From: Ruminococcus flavefaciens
GTDB lineage: Bacteria > Bacillota > Clostridia > Oscillospirales > Ruminococcaceae
NCBI GenBank assembly: GCA_015067005.1
Contig: SVNH01000006.1
Coordinates: 62,001-126,000, forward strand
Length of the DNA stretch: 64,000 nucleotides
Direction: 5' to 3'
Numbering within the stretch: the first letter of the stretch is position 1; each line of letters starts with the position of its first letter. Positions 7,691-19,873 of this stretch are shown here, piece by piece. The notes beneath the pieces were generated by a model, which made no database searches, had not been told where the DNA came from, and saw only the letters and a list, made by a program, of their open reading frames with translations. Made by a program: the position numbers and the translations under genes.

Positions 7691-8812
7691 GTGTTGATGC
7701 CGGAGCCGCTGAAAAAAGGCGATAAGGCTGCTATAATAAGTCTTTCAAGCGGTATGCTCGGAGAGGAATACTGCGTTCATACTCAGAAGCGCGGAGCAGA
7801 GATATTGCGTCAGCTTGGTCTTGAAGCAGTATTCACAGAAAACGCTCTCAAGGGAACAGAATTCATAAAAAGACATCCTGAGAAGCGTGCAGCCGACCTT
7901 AAAGCCGCATTCCTCGATGATTCGATAAAATGTATAATAACCTCTATCGGCGGAATTGATACATTCCGAACTATTCCATATCTGATGGAGGATGAGGAGT
8001 TCAAAAAAGCTGTGCATCAGCACCCGAAGTTCTTCCTCGGTTTCTCGGACACAACACACAACCATTTTATGCTTCACCGACTTGGCTTGCAAACCTTCTA
8101 CGGTCAGGCGTTTATGTGCGATATAGCTGAGCTTTCCGGCGATATGCTGCCTTATTCAAAGGCTCAGTTTCAAAGCTGCTTTGATTCGTATCACGGACGC
8201 AGGATAACGCCTTCTCCGGTCTGGTATGACGACAGAGAGGATTTTTCGGAAGCTGCGACCGGTACTATGCCTGCATCACACAATGAAACCCACGGATATG
8301 AGCTTTTACAGGGCAGAGCTGTATTTGAGGGCAAGCTGCTCGGCGGATGCATTGATAGTATGGGAGAGATGCTTCTTGCCGGAAATATTGAACGGCTCGG
8401 AGATATGCTGAGCCGGGAGTTTAAGGATTATCCGCAGCTTAAAGAGGATTTTGAAAGGCAAGCTGAGATAATACGCAGATATAATATCTTTCCTTCAGCA
8501 GATGAGTGGCGCGACAAGATATTTTTTGCGGAAACAAGCGAATTAGCACCGTCTCCGGAAACTCTCAGGATGTATCTTGAGGCTTTCAGAAAAGCGGGCA
8601 TTTTTGAAAGCCTCAGCGGAATAATAGTCGGAAAGCCGATCAATGAGCAGTTTTATGAGGAATATAAGACTGTATGGCGCGAGGTCGTTAACAATGCCGA
8701 GCTCCCTATCCTCTACAACGTCAACATAGGTCATTCTTCACCGAGAGCTATACTGCCATACGGCGCTGTTGCGCGTGTTGACGCAGATGCTCAGGTCATC
8801 ACTCTTCTGTAA
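7691..8812 (+). CDS. S66 family LD-carboxypeptidase / MccF-like serine peptidase
   Basis: The 373-residue protein belongs to the S66 family, which includes cytoplasmic LD-carboxypeptidases that trim murein tetrapeptides during peptidoglycan recycling and MccF enzymes that inactivate microcin C-type antibiotics. It begins with the family signature LKKGDKAAIISLSSG. The nucleophilic serine is in GFSDTT (residue 119), preceded by SIGGIDTFRTIPYL; the acid in ETSE and histidine in NIGHSSPRAILPYG supply the rest of the triad. There is no signal peptide. The GTG at 7691 has an AAAGGAGGG site at ideal spacing; ATG 7697 is too far away. A GNAT gene follows 10 bases downstream, so the two are co-transcribed. 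Confidence 0.88.
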   Translation: MLMPEPLKKGDKAAIISLSSGMLGEEYCVHTQKRGAEILRQLGLEAVFTENALKGTEFIKRHPEKRAADLKAAFLDDSIKCIITSIGGIDTFRTIPYLMEDEEFKKAVHQHPKFFLGFSDTTHNHFMLHRLGLQTFYGQAFMCDIAELSGDMLPYSKAQFQSCFDSYHGRRITPSPVWYDDREDFSEAATGTMPASHNETHGYELLQGRAVFEGKLLGGCIDSMGEMLLAGNIERLGDMLSREFKDYPQLKEDFERQAEIIRRYNIFPSADEWRDKIFFAETSELAPSPETLRMYLEAFRKAGIFESLSGIIVGKPINEQFYEEYKTVWREVVNNAELPILYNVNIGHSSPRAILPYGAVARVDADAQVITLL

Positions 8813-8822
8813 AGGAGCTGCT

Positions 8823-9266
8823 ATGATAAGAGAGATAGTTCACAGCGACCTCAAAGGTCTTCTGAAATTGTATATGCACCTGCACGATAATCCCTTTCCG
8901 GAGTTGGACAGCCGTGTGCTGGGAGTATGGGAAAGTATTATCAGCGACAGCAGTCACCACATAATCGTCGCAGAGGAGGACGGCATGATAGTCTCCTCCT
9001 GCGTGTGCGTCATCATACCTAATCTCACAAGAGCTCAGCGTCCGTACGCTCTTGTGGAGAATGTTGTAACACACCCGGATTACCGCAAGAGAGGACTGGC
9101 AACAGCCTGCCTGAATTTCGCAAAGGATATAGCTATACGCGAGAACTGTACAAGACTTATGCTTATGACCGGATCTAAGGAGCAGTCTACCCTTGATTTT
9201 TACGAACGTGCAGGCTATGATCCGAATGATAAGAAAGCATTTGTACAGTGGCTGATAGAAAGATGA
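8823..9266 (+). CDS. GNAT family N-acetyltransferase
   Basis: The product is 147 residues when started at the ATG at 8823, which follows AAAGGAG; the frame is open further upstream inside the peptidase gene but lacks a ribosome site. Acetyl-CoA binding motif A is VVTHPDYRKRGLATACL, and motif B ends in DFYERAGYD, as in typical GNAT enzymes. It sits directly behind the LD-carboxypeptidase gene, an arrangement reminiscent of MccE/MccF-type detoxification pairs, where an acetyltransferase and an S66 peptidase both act on a peptide-nucleotide. That comparison is an inference only. Confidence 0.85.
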   Translation: MIREIVHSDLKGLLKLYMHLHDNPFPELDSRVLGVWESIISDSSHHIIVAEEDGMIVSSCVCVIIPNLTRAQRPYALVENVVTHPDYRKRGLATACLNFAKDIAIRENCTRLMLMTGSKEQSTLDFYERAGYDPNDKKAFVQWLIER

Positions 9267-9304
9267 TCCGACAGCCTGCGACTGTTTTTTCTGCTGTTTA
9301 GTCC

Positions 9305-9333
9305 TTGACAACACAGAATAATTGATGTATAAT
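9305..9333 (+). promoter_or_regulatory. Consensus sigma-A promoter of ssrA
   Basis: A perfect TTGACA (9305-9310) and perfect TATAAT (9328-9333), with TG directly before it, are separated by 17 bases. Such a consensus promoter fits an abundant stable RNA. The expected 5' end is about 40 bases before the mature tmRNA end, which RNase P would trim. Confidence 0.9.
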
Positions 9334-9382
9334 ATATGTTACGCTGATATAGATTCTTGCTGTTTCTTTATCCCTCGTTTAT

Positions 9383-9752
9383 GGGGGCGTAAAGGTTTCG
9401 ACGGGGATTCTGAAGTATGATAAGCGAGCGGAGCACGGCGTGATCTCCATAACCGACGCCACGTTTAAATATAAACGCAAGAAATAACATTACAGTTTCT
9501 AGAAATAGCGAACTGGTAGCTGCTTAAGTCAGCTTCTGTCCAACGGATGAGTACCACGGCTTCCGCTTGGGCATTGATCAGTGGTGAACGAATCTGAGGA
9601 GTGTCCGTGCCTCAGGTTTGTATACGGACTACTCTGGCTTTCAGCCCGTTTACCGGCGGTCAGTCAGGGGAATTTTAATAGGTAAAATACGCTCGTAGAA
9701 AGTTGTATGGATGGGTTTTCGGACGCGAGTTCAATTCTCGCCGCCTCCACCA
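9383..9752 (+). ncRNA. ssrA: Transfer-messenger RNA (tmRNA)
   Basis: This is the tmRNA that, with SmpB, rescues stalled ribosomes and tags the nascent peptide. The 5' end GGGGGCGTAAAGGTTTCGAC and the 3' end with TTCAATTCTCG and a CCA tail encoded at 9750-9752 are the standard tRNA-like halves; seven acceptor pairs form (GGGGGCG with CGCCTCC, one G-U). Length is about 370 bases, normal for a one-piece tmRNA. The internal reading frame resumes at GCA 9477 and ends at TAA 9525-9527. A T-loop and pseudoknot-rich segment follow. Confidence 0.97.
9477..9527 (+). other. tmRNA proteolysis-tag reading frame
   Basis: Translating from the likely resume codon GCA gives ARNNITVSRNSELVAA followed by TAA, a 16-residue tag ending in the non-polar LVAA expected by ClpXP-type proteases. 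The resume codon is inferred from the frame that ends in VAA; other frames do not give a protease-type ending. Confidence 0.75.
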
Positions 9753-9847
9753 GCACAGAGACTGTGCCCCCTTCCGTGAGGGCACTCGTTTTACTCGTTC
9801 ACTCTTTGCGAAGCGGCACTCAGTTGTGCCGTGAATATCATTGTTGA

Positions 9848-9874
9848 AAGTTCGCTCAGCAGCGGACTTTTTTA
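9848..9874 (+). terminator. Terminator of ssrA
   Basis: A 9-bp stem (AAGTTCGCT with AGCGGACTT, one G-U) and 4-base loop are followed by six T, about 95 bases beyond the mature tmRNA end. Confidence 0.8.
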
Positions 9875-9894
9875 TTTATCAAGTATATGAATAT

Positions 9895-9932
9895 AAAAAA
9901 GCCATAAAGAAATAATTTTCTTCATGGCTTTT
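9895..9932 (-). terminator. Terminator of the VWA-PP2C operon
   Basis: An A/T-rich hairpin (AAAAGCCAT...AAGAAA paired with TTTCTTCATGGCTTTT) lies directly after the PP2C stop; on the minus strand it ends in six T. The arms are flanked by A on one side and T on the other, so it may work in both directions against ssrA. Confidence 0.7.
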
Positions 9933-9938
9933 AATGTT

Positions 9939-10982
9939 TTATTCTGCTTCAGACTCCGGATCTTCTCCGTCGAAGCTTTCAACTTCTATACTGTCAGAAC
10001 CGGTCGGCGGTGCTGAAATTGGAGCTTCCTCGTCCTTAGTGACTACAATTGCTGCGTCCTTATCAGAAAGCTCGTTCATCTCCTCTTCAGCCTCACATAT
10101 AGCGGCTTTGAGTATTTCCTCCATATTCTTCAGCCTGTCGTAGTCGATCACTCCGGCACAGGTAACGTCATCGCCGCTGCCGCGTCTTGTCATTTCCGGA
10201 AGAAACATAGCAAGCTGACGCACTGCCTCATCCTGACCATTCTCCGAGAATGTCAGAGCAAGTCCGCGATAGAAGCCGAAAAGCTGGTTCTCGCTCCAAT
10301 AGGAATTTTCAATTCCGTCCGTTCCGAGGAAGATCACCGGCGGAATATTATCCTTCGGGAAATACACGAATCTTGCGGAAAATGCTGCGTCTTCCTGACA
10401 CATAGATGTAGTGACATTATCATGGCAGCGAGGATCCTTCGGTATCGGCTCATAGACCTCTCCGTCCTCGTTTATAGCCACACAGCTTCCGTCGCCGATC
10501 TGGGCACAAAATGCAAAATCCTCGGTAACTACCGCAAATGCAAGAGTTGTACCATATGCCTCGATATAGCGTCCTGAAAGATAACGCTCACGGTAATAAT
10601 CAAACTGTTCCGGAATACGGTCAAGTTCCTCCTGCGAAAACGGCTCAAAGCGGAAATCTTCTTCAGCATTGCTGTGCCAGCGCGAAACTATACTTTTCCA
10701 AAGCTGGAAAAAAAGTTCATCCCTCTCGTCTTCATTATTGAGGTCAGCATCAGTATCCTTGAGATTTCTCAGGAACTCATCAACGCAGCTCTGGGCACAG
10801 TCAACTGCATATTCTGAACCGCGGTCTGTTCTGAGGTAGCAAAGACTTCCATGACCGTCAGCTGTTGCGGCAAAGGAGTATCTGCTGTTAGTGACATTAA
10901 GTGAACTATCCTGACAGACTATTCCCTTTTTTATGTGGTTCTCACCAATACAACTATACGAAAAAGAAGAATAACTCTTCAT
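9939..10982 (-). CDS. PP2C-type Ser/Thr protein phosphatase (TerY-P triad-like)
   Basis: The 347-residue protein is a metal-dependent PP2C phosphatase. The metal-binding aspartates are visible in CQDSS (about residue 25), ADGHGS (41-46), FLGTDGIENSY and GSGDDVTC. An unusual stretch of about 40 residues at the C terminus is acidic and proline-rich (EAPISAPPTGSDSIEVES). It starts 9 bases after the VWA gene, with an AAGGTGAT site. A PP2C next to a VWA protein, with a matching kinase elsewhere in the window, is the TerY-P arrangement known from Ter-associated stress systems, in which the phosphatase reverses the kinase. No TerD or TerC gene is present here. Confidence 0.85.
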   Translation of the reverse strand: MKSYSSFSYSCIGENHIKKGIVCQDSSLNVTNSRYSFAATADGHGSLCYLRTDRGSEYAVDCAQSCVDEFLRNLKDTDADLNNEDERDELFFQLWKSIVSRWHSNAEEDFRFEPFSQEELDRIPEQFDYYRERYLSGRYIEAYGTTLAFAVVTEDFAFCAQIGDGSCVAINEDGEVYEPIPKDPRCHDNVTTSMCQEDAAFSARFVYFPKDNIPPVIFLGTDGIENSYWSENQLFGFYRGLALTFSENGQDEAVRQLAMFLPEMTRRGSGDDVTCAGVIDYDRLKNMEEILKAAICEAEEEMNELSDKDAAIVVTKDEEAPISAPPTGSDSIEVESFDGEDPESEAE

Positions 10983-10991
10983 AGGATCACC

Positions 10992-11729
10992 TTACCAGTC
11001 TGATTCATCCCAGTCAGCTGTACCTGCATCGTCAATTGCTTCCTGAGTCTGATCTACAACGTCACTTGCAAGCTTCTTGCTTATTTCAACAGGATCAGTA
11101 TCGCTGTCAACTGTACTTGAATGGCTTGCGAAAACACTGGTGATAACACTTGCTTTTTCTATCATAAGACGAAGCTGGTCTTTATTCTTTACGTCAAGAA
11201 CTGTCTCTGAACTTCCTGAGAAACGCGCAAGAACGTCCTTATCAGAGTCCTCACCGATAGCGAATGCTATCTTTATGGCACGTTTGAACCAGTTATTTGA
11301 CTGGAGACCGCTAAGACCGCCCTCCCAGTTATCAGTCGGACCGCCGTCACTGAAAAGGAGTATTACAGGCGGATAAGCACCTGCTGAGGTCTGAAGGAAC
11401 TCATTTCTTGAAAGCTTCTTGTCAAGTTCCTTGAATGCTGCTCCCATATCAGTAACGCCGCAGGCTTCAAACGAATTGAAGCGATAGCCTTCCGGTGAGA
11501 TCGGTTCGGGAGTGATCCAGCGAGCACCTGTTGAAAATTCAAGAACAGCGATCTTGATCTCAGCATCATCACTTTCATCGCTGATTTCCTGAAGAGTCTG
11601 CATAACTTCTTCGAGTGCTGACTCAACTTGTCCAATTTTGCTGCCCTGCATACTTCCGGAAGTATCAATGACATAAAACAATGTCATGACCTTTCTTACC
11701 GCAGGTGCGTAATCATCTAATCCGGGCAT
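10992..11729 (-). CDS. TerY-like von Willebrand factor A domain protein
   Basis: This 245-residue protein is a single cytoplasmic VWA domain. The metal-ion-dependent adhesion site is complete: DTSGSM (residues 22-27), the threonine in GVTDMGAAF, and the aspartate in LFSDGGPTDNW. The C-terminal 45 residues are Asp/Glu/Ser-rich (TADWDESDW) and lack the cysteine-rich TerY-C domain. I start at ATG 11729, because TGGAGGA lies 8 bases upstream; an ATG at 11744 overlaps that site. VWA proteins of the TerY group act as scaffolds that bind phosphorylated or metal-loaded partners. It is the first gene of a two-gene operon with the PP2C phosphatase. Confidence 0.85.
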   Translation of the reverse strand: MPGLDDYAPAVRKVMTLFYVIDTSGSMQGSKIGQVESALEEVMQTLQEISDESDDAEIKIAVLEFSTGARWITPEPISPEGYRFNSFEACGVTDMGAAFKELDKKLSRNEFLQTSAGAYPPVILLFSDGGPTDNWEGGLSGLQSNNWFKRAIKIAFAIGEDSDKDVLARFSGSSETVLDVKNKDQLRLMIEKASVITSVFASHSSTVDSDTDPVEISKKLASDVVDQTQEAIDDAGTADWDESDW

Positions 11730-11787
11730 AATTCCGTCCTCCATATATTTATTATTACAATTTCAAAATGAAAATCTAATCAAATAT

Positions 11788-11816
11788 ATTTTACAACATA
11801 TATGCAGTTTTGTCAA
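11788..11816 (-). promoter_or_regulatory. Sigma-A promoter of the VWA-PP2C operon
   Basis: TTGACA (11811-11816) and TAAAAT (11788-11793) on the minus strand are 17 bases apart. It lies just past the rpoC-side boundary: the rpoC terminator is immediately upstream of it, so the operon is independent of rpoBC. Confidence 0.75.
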
Positions 11817-11833
11817 GTTTCAGTACAAATATA

Positions 11834-11865
11834 AAATAGAATTGCCCGCCGTATCAACGGCGGGC
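11834..11865 (-). terminator. Terminator of rpoBC
   Basis: A 9-bp G+C-rich stem (GCCCGCCGT with ACGGCGGGC) and 4-base loop follow the rpoC stop by six bases; the downstream stretch AATTCTATTTTAT is only moderately T-rich. Confidence 0.75.
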
Positions 11866-11871
11866 ATGATA

Positions 11872-14800
11872 TTATGCAAGTGGGTTAGGCATTGGTGCAG
11901 CAGCATGGTCGATATAGTTTTCAGGCTTTGAAACCTCAACCTCGACCTTGTTGTAAATATCCATACCTGTTCCGGCAGGAATAAGCTTACCAATGATAAC
12001 ATTTTCTTTAAGTCCGAGAAGCTTATCGCTCTTGCCTCTGATAGCAGCGTCTGTGAGAGCCTTTGTTGTTTCCTGGAAGGAAGCAGCCGACATAAAGCTG
12101 TCTGAGTTAGAGGAAGCCTTTGTGATACCCTGAAGTACCGGACTTACCTGAACGAGCTGGAGATCATACTCGCCAGCATCAATTCTTGCCTGTATCTCAG
12201 CATTGATAGCGTCGATCTCCTTACGGTCAACAAGAGTTCCCGGAAGCAGATAGCTGCTGCCAGTCTCCTCGACCTTTACCTTGCGGAGCATCTGACGTAC
12301 AATAACTTCGATGTGCTTATCATTGATGTCAACACCCTGTAAACGGTAAACCTTCTGAACTTCATTGATGATGTAGTTCTGAACAGCCTGAGTTCCGAGG
12401 ATATTGAGAATATCAGCAGGATAGATGTTACCTTCTGTAAGACGTGTTCCCTTTTCTATACTCTCGCCTTCCTGAACTCTGATCTTGAAGTTGTAAGGGA
12501 TCATATAGCTTTCGGATTCACCTGTTTCATCGTTATTAACGATGATATTTCTTGTTGTCTTGACCTCTTCAATGTGGATCTTACCTGAGATCCTTGAAAG
12601 GATCGCAGCACCCTTAGGACGTCTGCTCTCGAAGAGTTCCTCAACACGAGGAAGACCCTGTGTAATATCTTCAGCATCGGCAGAAGCAACACCGCCGGTA
12701 TGGAAGGTTCTCATTGTAAGCTGTGTACCAGGCTCACCGATGGACTGTGCAGCTATTACGCCGACAGCTTCACCGACTGATACAACATTATTGTGTGCAA
12801 GGTTAGCGCCGTAGCACTTAGCGCATACGCCGTATCTTGCCTTACAAGTGAGGACTGAACGGATCTTTATCTTCTCAACGCCTGCCTCAACTATCTTCTT
12901 GGCATCAGCATCGTTGATGAGTTTATTGCGTGAAACAATGAGTTCACCGTTTTCATCGCGGAGATCCTCTGAGAGGTATCTGCCGACAAGTCTCTCTGCA
13001 AACGGCTCTACGATCTCGTTGCCGTTCTTGATCTCGTATACTTCGATACCGTCAGTAGTGCCGCAGTCATCCTCACGAATGATAACGTCCTGAGAAACGT
13101 CAACAAGACGACGTGTAAGGTAACCGGAGTCAGCGGTACGGAGCGCAGTATCGGCAAGTCCCTTACGAGCGCCTCGTGAAGCGATGAAGTATTCGAGGAT
13201 GTTAAGACCTTCACGGTAGTTAGCTCTGATCGGGATCTCGATAACGCCGCCTGAGGTGTTAGCGATAAGTCCACGCATACCTGCAAGCTGACGGATCTGT
13301 GAGATACTACCACGCGCACCGGAGTCTGCCATCATCCAGATAGGATTGTATCTGTCGAAGTTTGCCTTCAGGGCAGCTGTAACCTGATCGTTGGTATCTG
13401 TCCAGAGAGAGATGATCTTCTTGGACTTCTCCTGAGCAGAGATATAACCGTATTCGTATTCTGTTGTGATCTGAGCGACCTCTTCGTCTGCCTTTGCGAG
13501 GATCTCCTTCTTCTGCGGAGGGATGGATGCATCGCATACAGCAACTGTAAGAGCAGCTCTTGTTGAATATTTGTAGCCGAGAGCCTTGATACGGTCAAGA
13601 ACCTCGGAGGTCGTTGTTGTGCCGTGGATCTTGATGCAGCGCTCGATGATGTCGGAAAGCTGCTTCTTGCCAACGAGGAATGCGATCTCGAGATCAAACT
13701 GCTTATCAGAGTTTGTTCTGTCAACATAGCCAAGGTTCTGAGGAATGTTCTCATTGAAGATAAGTCTGCCGACAGTAGCGTCGATGATCTTTGATACCTT
13801 CTTATCTCCTACGTCCTTTGTGATCTTGACCTTGATATTTGCGTGGAGTGAAACGTCATGCTCATTATAAGCCATGAGAGCCTCATTCACATCGCGGAAT
13901 ACCTTGCCCTCGCCGGGTTCGCCCGGCTTATCCATTGTGAGGTAATAAGAACCGAGTACCATATCCTGTGAAGGAACGGCAACAGGCTTACCGTCTGAAG
14001 GCTTGAGAAGGTTGTTTGCAGCAAGCATTAGGAAACGAGCTTCTGCCTGTGCTTCTGCTGAAAGCGGAAGATGTACAGCCATCTGGTCGCCGTCGAAGTC
14101 AGCGTTGAACGCGGAGCATACGAGCGGATGAAGCTTGATAGCTCTGCCCTCTACGAGGATAGGCTCGAATGCCTGGATACCAAGTCTGTGAAGCGTGGGG
14201 GCACGGTTGAGCATTACAGGATGATCCTTGATAACGTCCTCAAGAGCGTCCCATACCTTATTGTCTGCACGGTCGATGAGCTTTCTTGCAGACTTTATGT
14301 TAGCAATTGCCTTTTTATCAACAAGTCTCTTCAATACGAAAGGCTTGAAGAGTTCGAGAGCCATTTCCTTCGGAAGACCGCACTGATACATCTTGAGCTC
14401 AGGTCCTACGACGATAACTGAACGTCCTGAGTAGTCAACACGCTTACCGAGAAGGTTCTGACGGAAACGTCCCTGCTTACCCTTGAGCATATCAGAAAGT
14501 GACTTGAGCGCACGGTTGCTCGGACCTGTAACAGGTCTGCCGTGTCTGCCGTTATCTATGAGAGCATCGACAGCTTCCTGAAGCATTCTCTTTTCGTTTC
14601 TTACGATGATGTCAGGAGCATCGAGTTCAAGCATTCTCTTGAGACGGTTGTTTCTGTTGATAACACGTCTGTAAAGATCATTGAGGTCGGATGTTGCATA
14701 ACGTCCGCCGTCGAGCATTATCATAGGACGAATATCCGGTGGGATAACCGGTACTACTGTGAGTATCATCCACTCTGGCTTATTGCCGGAGAGACGGAAA

Positions 14801-15600
14801 GCCTCAATGATCTGGAGTCTCTTAAGGAGCTTCACCTTCTTCTGTCCGGAAGGAAGTCCGACGAGTTCAGCCTTGAGATCATCAGCAACGATCTCGATAT
14901 TATTTCTCCAGTCGATGTCCTCAAGAGCGGCAAATTTCTGACACTCTTCGCATTCACACTCGGTAGGCTTGTTGAAACAGCTTACCTTGTTGCTGCCGAT
15001 AGACACCTTGCCCATCTCGATGAGACGGTTCTTATGAGTATCATATCTTGCCGGATCATACTCGTTGAGAAGCTTCTTGATAGCCTCAGCGCCCATTTCA
15101 GCCTTGAAATCATCGCCGTACTTTTCACGGTAGGAAATGTATTCCTTCTCTGAGAGAAGCTGCTTCTTTACAAGCTCGGTATTGCCCGGATCAATTACGA
15201 TATACTTTGTGAAATAGAGTATTTCCTCAAGTCTCTTCTGAGAGATCTCAAGCACCTGTCCGATACGGGAAGGTGTACCCTTGAAGTACCATATATGGGA
15301 AACCGGAGCAGCAAGCTCGATATGTCCCATTCTTTCACGTCTTACTCTTGCTCTTGTAACTTCAACGCCGCAGCGGTCGCAGACCTTGCCCTTGAAGCGT
15401 ATCTTCTTGAACTTACCGCAGTGACATTCCCAGTCCTTGGTTGGTCCGAAGATCCTTTCGCAGAAAAGACCGTCGCGCTCAGGCTTCTGTGTTCTGTAAT
15501 TTATAGTCTCAGGTCTTTCAACAACGCCGTGTGACCAGCTTCTTATCTGCTCAGGCGACGCAAGACCGATCTTTATAGATTCAAAAGTATTAAATTCCAA
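11872..15600 (-). CDS. rpoC: DNA-directed RNA polymerase subunit beta'
   Basis: RpoC forms the clamp and much of the active centre of RNA polymerase. The N-terminal zinc finger (CHCGKF with CDRCG, residues 59-77), the rudder-lid region ([20 protein letters not shown]) and the catalytic NADFDGDQM loop (499-507) are present, as is the second zinc site ([11 protein letters not shown]). At 1242 residues it is slightly longer than usual. Residues about 180-237 contain an insertion with a cysteine cluster (C208, C215, C217, C220) that I do not recall from other Firmicutes. It lies 82 bases after rpoB and ends at a strong hairpin. Confidence 0.98.
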   Translation of the reverse strand: MEFNTFESIKIGLASPEQIRSWSHGVVERPETINYRTQKPERDGLFCERIFGPTKDWECHCGKFKKIRFKGKVCDRCGVEVTRARVRRERMGHIELAAPVSHIWYFKGTPSRIGQVLEISQKRLEEILYFTKYIVIDPGNTELVKKQLLSEKEYISYREKYGDDFKAEMGAEAIKKLLNEYDPARYDTHKNRLIEMGKVSIGSNKVSCFNKPTECECEECQKFAALEDIDWRNNIEIVADDLKAELVGLPSGQKKVKLLKRLQIIEAFRLSGNKPEWMILTVVPVIPPDIRPMIMLDGGRYATSDLNDLYRRVINRNNRLKRMLELDAPDIIVRNEKRMLQEAVDALIDNGRHGRPVTGPSNRALKSLSDMLKGKQGRFRQNLLGKRVDYSGRSVIVVGPELKMYQCGLPKEMALELFKPFVLKRLVDKKAIANIKSARKLIDRADNKVWDALEDVIKDHPVMLNRAPTLHRLGIQAFEPILVEGRAIKLHPLVCSAFNADFDGDQMAVHLPLSAEAQAEARFLMLAANNLLKPSDGKPVAVPSQDMVLGSYYLTMDKPGEPGEGKVFRDVNEALMAYNEHDVSLHANIKVKITKDVGDKKVSKIIDATVGRLIFNENIPQNLGYVDRTNSDKQFDLEIAFLVGKKQLSDIIERCIKIHGTTTTSEVLDRIKALGYKYSTRAALTVAVCDASIPPQKKEILAKADEEVAQITTEYEYGYISAQEKSKKIISLWTDTNDQVTAALKANFDRYNPIWMMADSGARGSISQIRQLAGMRGLIANTSGGVIEIPIRANYREGLNILEYFIASRGARKGLADTALRTADSGYLTRRLVDVSQDVIIREDDCGTTDGIEVYEIKNGNEIVEPFAERLVGRYLSEDLRDENGELIVSRNKLINDADAKKIVEAGVEKIKIRSVLTCKARYGVCAKCYGANLAHNNVVSVGEAVGVIAAQSIGEPGTQLTMRTFHTGGVASADAEDITQGLPRVEELFESRRPKGAAILSRISGKIHIEEVKTTRNIIVNNDETGESESYMIPYNFKIRVQEGESIEKGTRLTEGNIYPADILNILGTQAVQNYIINEVQKVYRLQGVDINDKHIEVIVRQMLRKVKVEETGSSYLLPGTLVDRKEIDAINAEIQARIDAGEYDLQLVQVSPVLQGITKASSNSDSFMSAASFQETTKALTDAAIRGKSDKLLGLKENVIIGKLIPAGTGMDIYNKVEVEVSKPENYIDHAAAPMPNPLA

Positions 15601-15682
15601 ACTGCTACCTCCTGCACATAGCTTGAAGACCGCGGCAGATCAGCGTTATCACGCTGATGCCGGATCAGTTTTATGTTTCAGA

Positions 15683-19588
<3,906 letters not shown>

Positions 19589-19694
19589 AGGCGAAACCTC
19601 CTTATTTTTGCTTACTTGCGGCTGCATATCAAAGGCATAGCTGCCGCAAGAAATAATTACCATTTGTAATTGAAGAAAAATTTTCGCTAAACTA

Positions 19695-19723
19695 TTGACA
19701 TATAGCATCCAGTGTGTTATAAT
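19695..19723 (+). promoter_or_regulatory. Consensus plus-strand promoter inside the rpoB leader
   Basis: Perfect TTGACA (19695-19700) and TATAAT (19718-19723) boxes are 17 bases apart on the strand opposite to rpoB. No protein gene follows on this strand before a terminator at 19818-19855, so a short RNA is the only obvious product. Confidence 0.5.
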
Positions 19724-19766
19724 ATTTTGATAATAGCGACATTTTTCCATATTGATACATTATATT

Positions 19767-19795
19767 ATTATAATACAGTTTTACCGCCTTGTCAA
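19767..19795 (-). promoter_or_regulatory. rpoB: Consensus sigma-A promoter of rpoBC
   Basis: Perfect TTGACA (19790-19795) and TATAAT (19767-19772) on the minus strand are 17 bases apart. The expected transcript start near 19760 leaves a leader of about 170 bases before the rpoB ATG. Confidence 0.85.
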
Positions 19796-19817
19796 GCGGT
19801 TTTGCGACGATTTATAG

Positions 19818-19855
19818 AAAACGCCGGATTTCAAAATGAAGTCCGGCGTTTTTTT
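19818..19855. terminator. Bidirectional terminator between the kinase gene and rpoB
   Basis: A continuous 16-bp stem (11 bp AAAACGCCGGA/TCCGGCGTTTT plus an inner TTTCA/TGAAG) with a 3-base loop is followed by seven T on the plus strand and TTTTC on the minus strand. On the minus strand it ends the kinase transcript 20 bases after its stop; on the plus strand it would end the candidate short RNA. Confidence 0.8.
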
Positions 19856-19873
19856 GGTTTGTTTTACTTTCGC

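Larger units (their letters stand above)
19730..19855 (+). ncRNA. Candidate short RNA antisense to the rpoB leader
   Basis: The interval runs from the expected start of the plus-strand promoter to the T run of a strong hairpin, about 125 bases. Its first 30 bases are complementary to the start of the rpoB transcript, and it runs across the rpoB promoter. A small hairpin (ACCGC...GCGGT at 19782-19800) lies in the middle. No start codon with a ribosome site is seen. This is inferred from promoter and terminator positions alone. Confidence 0.35.

Noticed and set aside
9730-9752. A separate tRNA gene
   Set aside because: The T-loop and CCA end belong to the 3' half of tmRNA; no independent anticodon arm is present.
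14542-15153. 203-codon plus-strand open frame
   Set aside because: Antisense to a conserved part of rpoC with no ribosome site or recognisable domain.
19589-19750. Longer RpoB N terminus
   Set aside because: The open frame continues upstream of ATG 19588 but runs through the leader; GGAGG and homology both place the start at 19588.
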